Source: Streptomyces sp. BA2 (GTDB lineage: Bacteria > Actinomycetota > Actinomycetes > Streptomycetales > Streptomycetaceae). From it: a stretch of DNA of 64,000 nt. The notes beneath the pieces are model-generated. The model was given only the letters and a program-made list of their open reading frames with translations, made no database searches and was not told the origin of the DNA. A program made the position numbers and the translations under genes. The stretch spans positions 6,678,501 through 6,742,500 of the forward strand of contig NZ_WSRO01000002.1 in the NCBI RefSeq assembly GCF_009769735.1, read 5' to 3'. Positions 61,779 through 64,000 of this stretch are shown here, piece by piece (positions within the stretch are counted from its first letter, which is position 1; every line of letters starts with the position of its first letter).

Positions 61779-62678
61779 ATGGCTCCGACCTCCACTCCGC
61801 AGACCCCCTTCGGGAGGGTCCTCACCGCCATGGTCACGCCCTTTACGGCGGACGGCGCACTCGACCTCGACGGCGCGCAGCGGCTCGCCGCCCACCTGGT
61901 GGACGCAGGCAATGACGGCCTCGTCATCAACGGCACCACCGGCGAGTCCCCGACCACCAGCAACGCGGAGAAAGCCGAGCTCGTACGAGCCGTAGTAGAA
62001 GCGGTCGGAGACCGCGCCCACGTGGTCGCAGGCGTCGGCACGAACGACACCCGCCACAGCATCGAGCTCGCCCGCGACGCCGAGCGGGTCGGCGCCGACG
62101 GCCTTCTGACCGTCACGCCGTACTACAACAAGCCCCCGCAAGAGGGTCTGCTCCGGCACTTCACGGCGATCGCCGACAGCACCGAGCTTCCCGTCATGCT
62201 CTACGACATCCCCGGCCGCAGTGGCGTACCGATCAACACCGAAACGATCGTCCGCCTCGCCGAGCACCCGCGCATCGTCGCCAACAAGGACGCCAAGGGC
62301 GACCTCGGCCGCGCCAGCTGGGCCATCGCCCGCTCCGGCCTCGCCTGGTACTCCGGCGACGACATGCTGAACCTCCCGCTGCTCTCCGTCGGCGCCTGCG
62401 GCTTCGTCTCCGTCGTCAGCCACGTGGTCACGCCGGAGCTGCGCGCGATGATCGACGCGTACACCACGGGTGACGTACAGAAGGCCACAGAGATCCACCA
62501 GAAGCTGCTCCCGGTCTTCACCGGCATGTTCCGTACGCAGGGTGTGATCACCACGAAGGCGGCGCTCACCCTGCAGGGTCGCCCCGCGGGACCGCTGCGG
62601 CTGCCCCTGGTCGAGTTGTCGCCTGACGAGACGGCCCAGCTCAAGATCGATCTCGCCGCCGGCGGGGTACAGATCTAA
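61779..62678 (+). CDS. dapA: 4-hydroxy-tetrahydrodipicolinate synthase
   Basis: DapA condenses pyruvate with aspartate semialdehyde, the committed step of lysine/diaminopimelate synthesis. The 299-residue TIM-barrel protein has GTTGESPT (52-59), YYNKPPQEGL, catalytic Tyr142 in MLYDIPGRSG and Schiff-base Lys170 in VANKDAKGDL. ATG 61779 gives the normal length; a GTG 9 bases earlier is less favoured. It precedes the RNase J gene with a 133-base spacer carrying a strong hairpin. Confidence 0.95.
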   Translation: MAPTSTPQTPFGRVLTAMVTPFTADGALDLDGAQRLAAHLVDAGNDGLVINGTTGESPTTSNAEKAELVRAVVEAVGDRAHVVAGVGTNDTRHSIELARDAERVGADGLLTVTPYYNKPPQEGLLRHFTAIADSTELPVMLYDIPGRSGVPINTETIVRLAEHPRIVANKDAKGDLGRASWAIARSGLAWYSGDDMLNLPLLSVGACGFVSVVSHVVTPELRAMIDAYTTGDVQKATEIHQKLLPVFTGMFRTQGVITTKAALTLQGRPAGPLRLPLVELSPDETAQLKIDLAAGGVQI

Positions 62679-62762
62679 CCCCAGACTTCACAACTGAATA
62701 CGCGAAACACCGCAGGACATCGTCCTGCACACACAAACAACTGCTACTGCACGAACGTCATG

Positions 62763-62793
62763 CGCGCCACGTGCCCCGGAGGTACGTGGCGCG
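62763..62793 (+). terminator. Hairpin in the dapA-RNase J spacer
   Basis: A perfect 10-bp stem (62763-62772 with 62784-62793) with an 11-base loop ends 18 bases before the RNase J TTG start. It could terminate dapA transcripts, but its closeness to the ribosome site suggests a translational or processing role in the RNase J leader. Confidence 0.6.
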
Positions 62794-62811
62794 TGTGGTG
62801 AGGAGAGTCTT

Positions 62812-64000
62812 TTGAGTCATCCGCATCCTGAACTCGGCGCCCCGCCGAAGCTCCCGAAGGGCGGCCTGCGGGTCACCCCGCTGGGCGGCCTCGGTGAGAT
62901 CGGCCGCAACATGACCGTCTTCGAGTACAACGGTCGCCTGCTGATCGTCGACTGCGGAGTGCTCTTCCCCGAGGAGGAGCAGCCCGGAATCGACCTGATC
63001 CTGCCGGACTTCACGTCCATCAGGGACCGCCTCGACGACATCGACGGCATCGTGCTCACGCACGGCCACGAGGACCACATCGGCGGTGTCCCGTATCTCC
63101 TCCGCGAGAAGCCGGACATCCCGCTGATCGGCTCCAAGCTGACCCTCGCGCTCATCGAGGCGAAGCTCCAGGAGCACCGCATCCGGCCGTACACGCTCGA
63201 GGTCGCCGAAGGTGACCGCGAGCGCCTCGGCCCGTTCGACTGCGAGTTCATCGCGGTCAACCACTCCATCCCGGACGCCCTGGCCGTCGCCGTCCGCACC
63301 CCCGCGGGCATGGTGGTCGCCACCGGCGACTTCAAGATGGACCAGCTGCCGATGGACGGCCGCCTCACCGACCTGCACGCGTTCGCGCGGCTGAGCGAGG
63401 AGGGCATCGACCTCCTTCTCTCCGACTCGACGAACGCCGAGGTCCCTGGCTTCGTCCCGCCGGAGCGCGACATCTCGAACGTGATCCGGGGCGTCTTCGC
63501 CGGCGCCCAGAAGCGGATCATCGTCGCGAGCTTCGCCAGCCACGTCCACCGCATCCAGCAGATCCTGGACGCCGCCCACGAGTACGGCCGCAGGGTCGCC
63601 TTCGTCGGCCGCTCGATGGTCCGCAACATGGGCATCGCGAGGGACCTGGGCTACCTGAAGGTCCCGCCGGGCCTGGTGGTGGACGTCAAGACGCTCGACG
63701 ACCTCCCGGACAGCCAGGTAGTGCTCGTCTGCACGGGCTCGCAGGGTGAACCGATGGCCGCCCTCTCCCGGATGGCCAACCGCGACCACCAGATCCGCAT
63801 CGTCCAGGGCGACACGGTGATCCTGGCGTCGTCGCTCATCCCCGGCAACGAGAACGCGGTCTACCGCGTGATCAACGGCCTGACCCGCTGGGGAGCGAAC
63901 GTCGTCCACAAGGGCAACGCGAAGGTGCACGTATCAGGCCACGCGTCGGCCGGCGAGCTCCTGTACTTCTACAACATCTGCAAGCCCAAGAACCTGATGC
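62812..64000 (+). CDS. rnj: Ribonuclease J (partial, runs off window)
   Basis: RNase J is a metallo-beta-lactamase-fold exo/endoribonuclease for mRNA and rRNA processing. The 396 visible codons include the zinc motif H-G-H-E-D-H (84-89), VVATGDFKMDQ, SDSTNAEVPGF, the beta-CASP region (FASHVHRIQQILDAA, VGRSMVRNM) and the signature LVCTGSQGEP. The start is TTG 62812 (MSHPHPELGAPPKLPKGG), behind AGGAG; no ATG or GTG lies near the N-terminus, so ATG/GTG-only gene finders would miss or truncate it. The C-terminal domain continues beyond the window. Confidence 0.95.
   Translation, partial: MSHPHPELGAPPKLPKGGLRVTPLGGLGEIGRNMTVFEYNGRLLIVDCGVLFPEEEQPGIDLILPDFTSIRDRLDDIDGIVLTHGHEDHIGGVPYLLREKPDIPLIGSKLTLALIEAKLQEHRIRPYTLEVAEGDRERLGPFDCEFIAVNHSIPDALAVAVRTPAGMVVATGDFKMDQLPMDGRLTDLHAFARLSEEGIDLLLSDSTNAEVPGFVPPERDISNVIRGVFAGAQKRIIVASFASHVHRIQQILDAAHEYGRRVAFVGRSMVRNMGIARDLGYLKVPPGLVVDVKTLDDLPDSQVVLVCTGSQGEPMAALSRMANRDHQIRIVQGDTVILASSLIPGNENAVYRVINGLTRWGANVVHKGNAKVHVSGHASAGELLYFYNICKPKNLM

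Overview
The window is a high-GC actinobacterial chromosome segment. Gene order, GTG/TTG starts, very high GC and family resemblance all point to Streptomyces. It begins inside the 3' end of proS and ends inside the RNase J gene. Two blocks of conserved housekeeping genes flank a large accessory region whose main content is a complete type VII (ESX) secretion locus.

Left housekeeping block (1-14726). The end of proS meets, convergently, a three-gene minus-strand group: a kinase-fold protein lacking its catalytic residues, a DUF4439 ferritin-like protein and a Tat-type lipoprotein. The translation/ribosome-maturation run rimP-nusA-ylxR-infB-DUF503-rbfA-truB follows. Next is a 1223-residue multidomain protein (trypsin-like domain plus NACHT-like ATPase, both with altered catalytic residues) that carries an in-frame intergenic-type repeat, and then ribF.

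Transport block (14749-21827). Three small secreted proteins precede a five-gene oligopeptide ABC operon transcribed leftward (solute-binding protein, two permeases, two ATPases). A 700-bp spacer with degenerate tandem repeats separates it from the ESX locus.

ESX locus (22484-53887). The secretion core is EccE, EccB, EccC, EccD, two mycosins and the WXG100 pair EsxB/EsxA. It is interleaved with a very long proline/glutamine-rich ParA-like ATPase, an SseB-fold protein, a membrane-anchored beta-propeller protein, two DUF397 copies (one broken by a single-base frameshift) and three small-partner/large-substrate gene sets. One set is a helical partner, a DUF1023 alpha/beta hydrolase and a lipoprotein. 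The second is a partner and a long WXG protein with a Gly/Pro/Thr-rich tail, followed by the second mycosin and EsxBA. The third is an EspC-like partner, a 1579-residue RHS protein with a papain-like C-terminal toxin domain, and an AT-richer candidate immunity gene. I infer that the first and third sets are effector-immunity modules exported by this locus.

Right housekeeping block (54222-64000). It holds rpsO, pnp, an M16 zinc peptidase, dapB, a small TPR membrane protein, a PH-domain membrane protein, a small membrane protein, thyX, dapA and the first two thirds of the RNase J gene, which starts at TTG. Strong hairpins lie at many gene ends, and two occupy unusual positions: inside the first codons of the M16 peptidase and just upstream of RNase J. 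I found no tRNA, rRNA, insertion sequence or CRISPR array.
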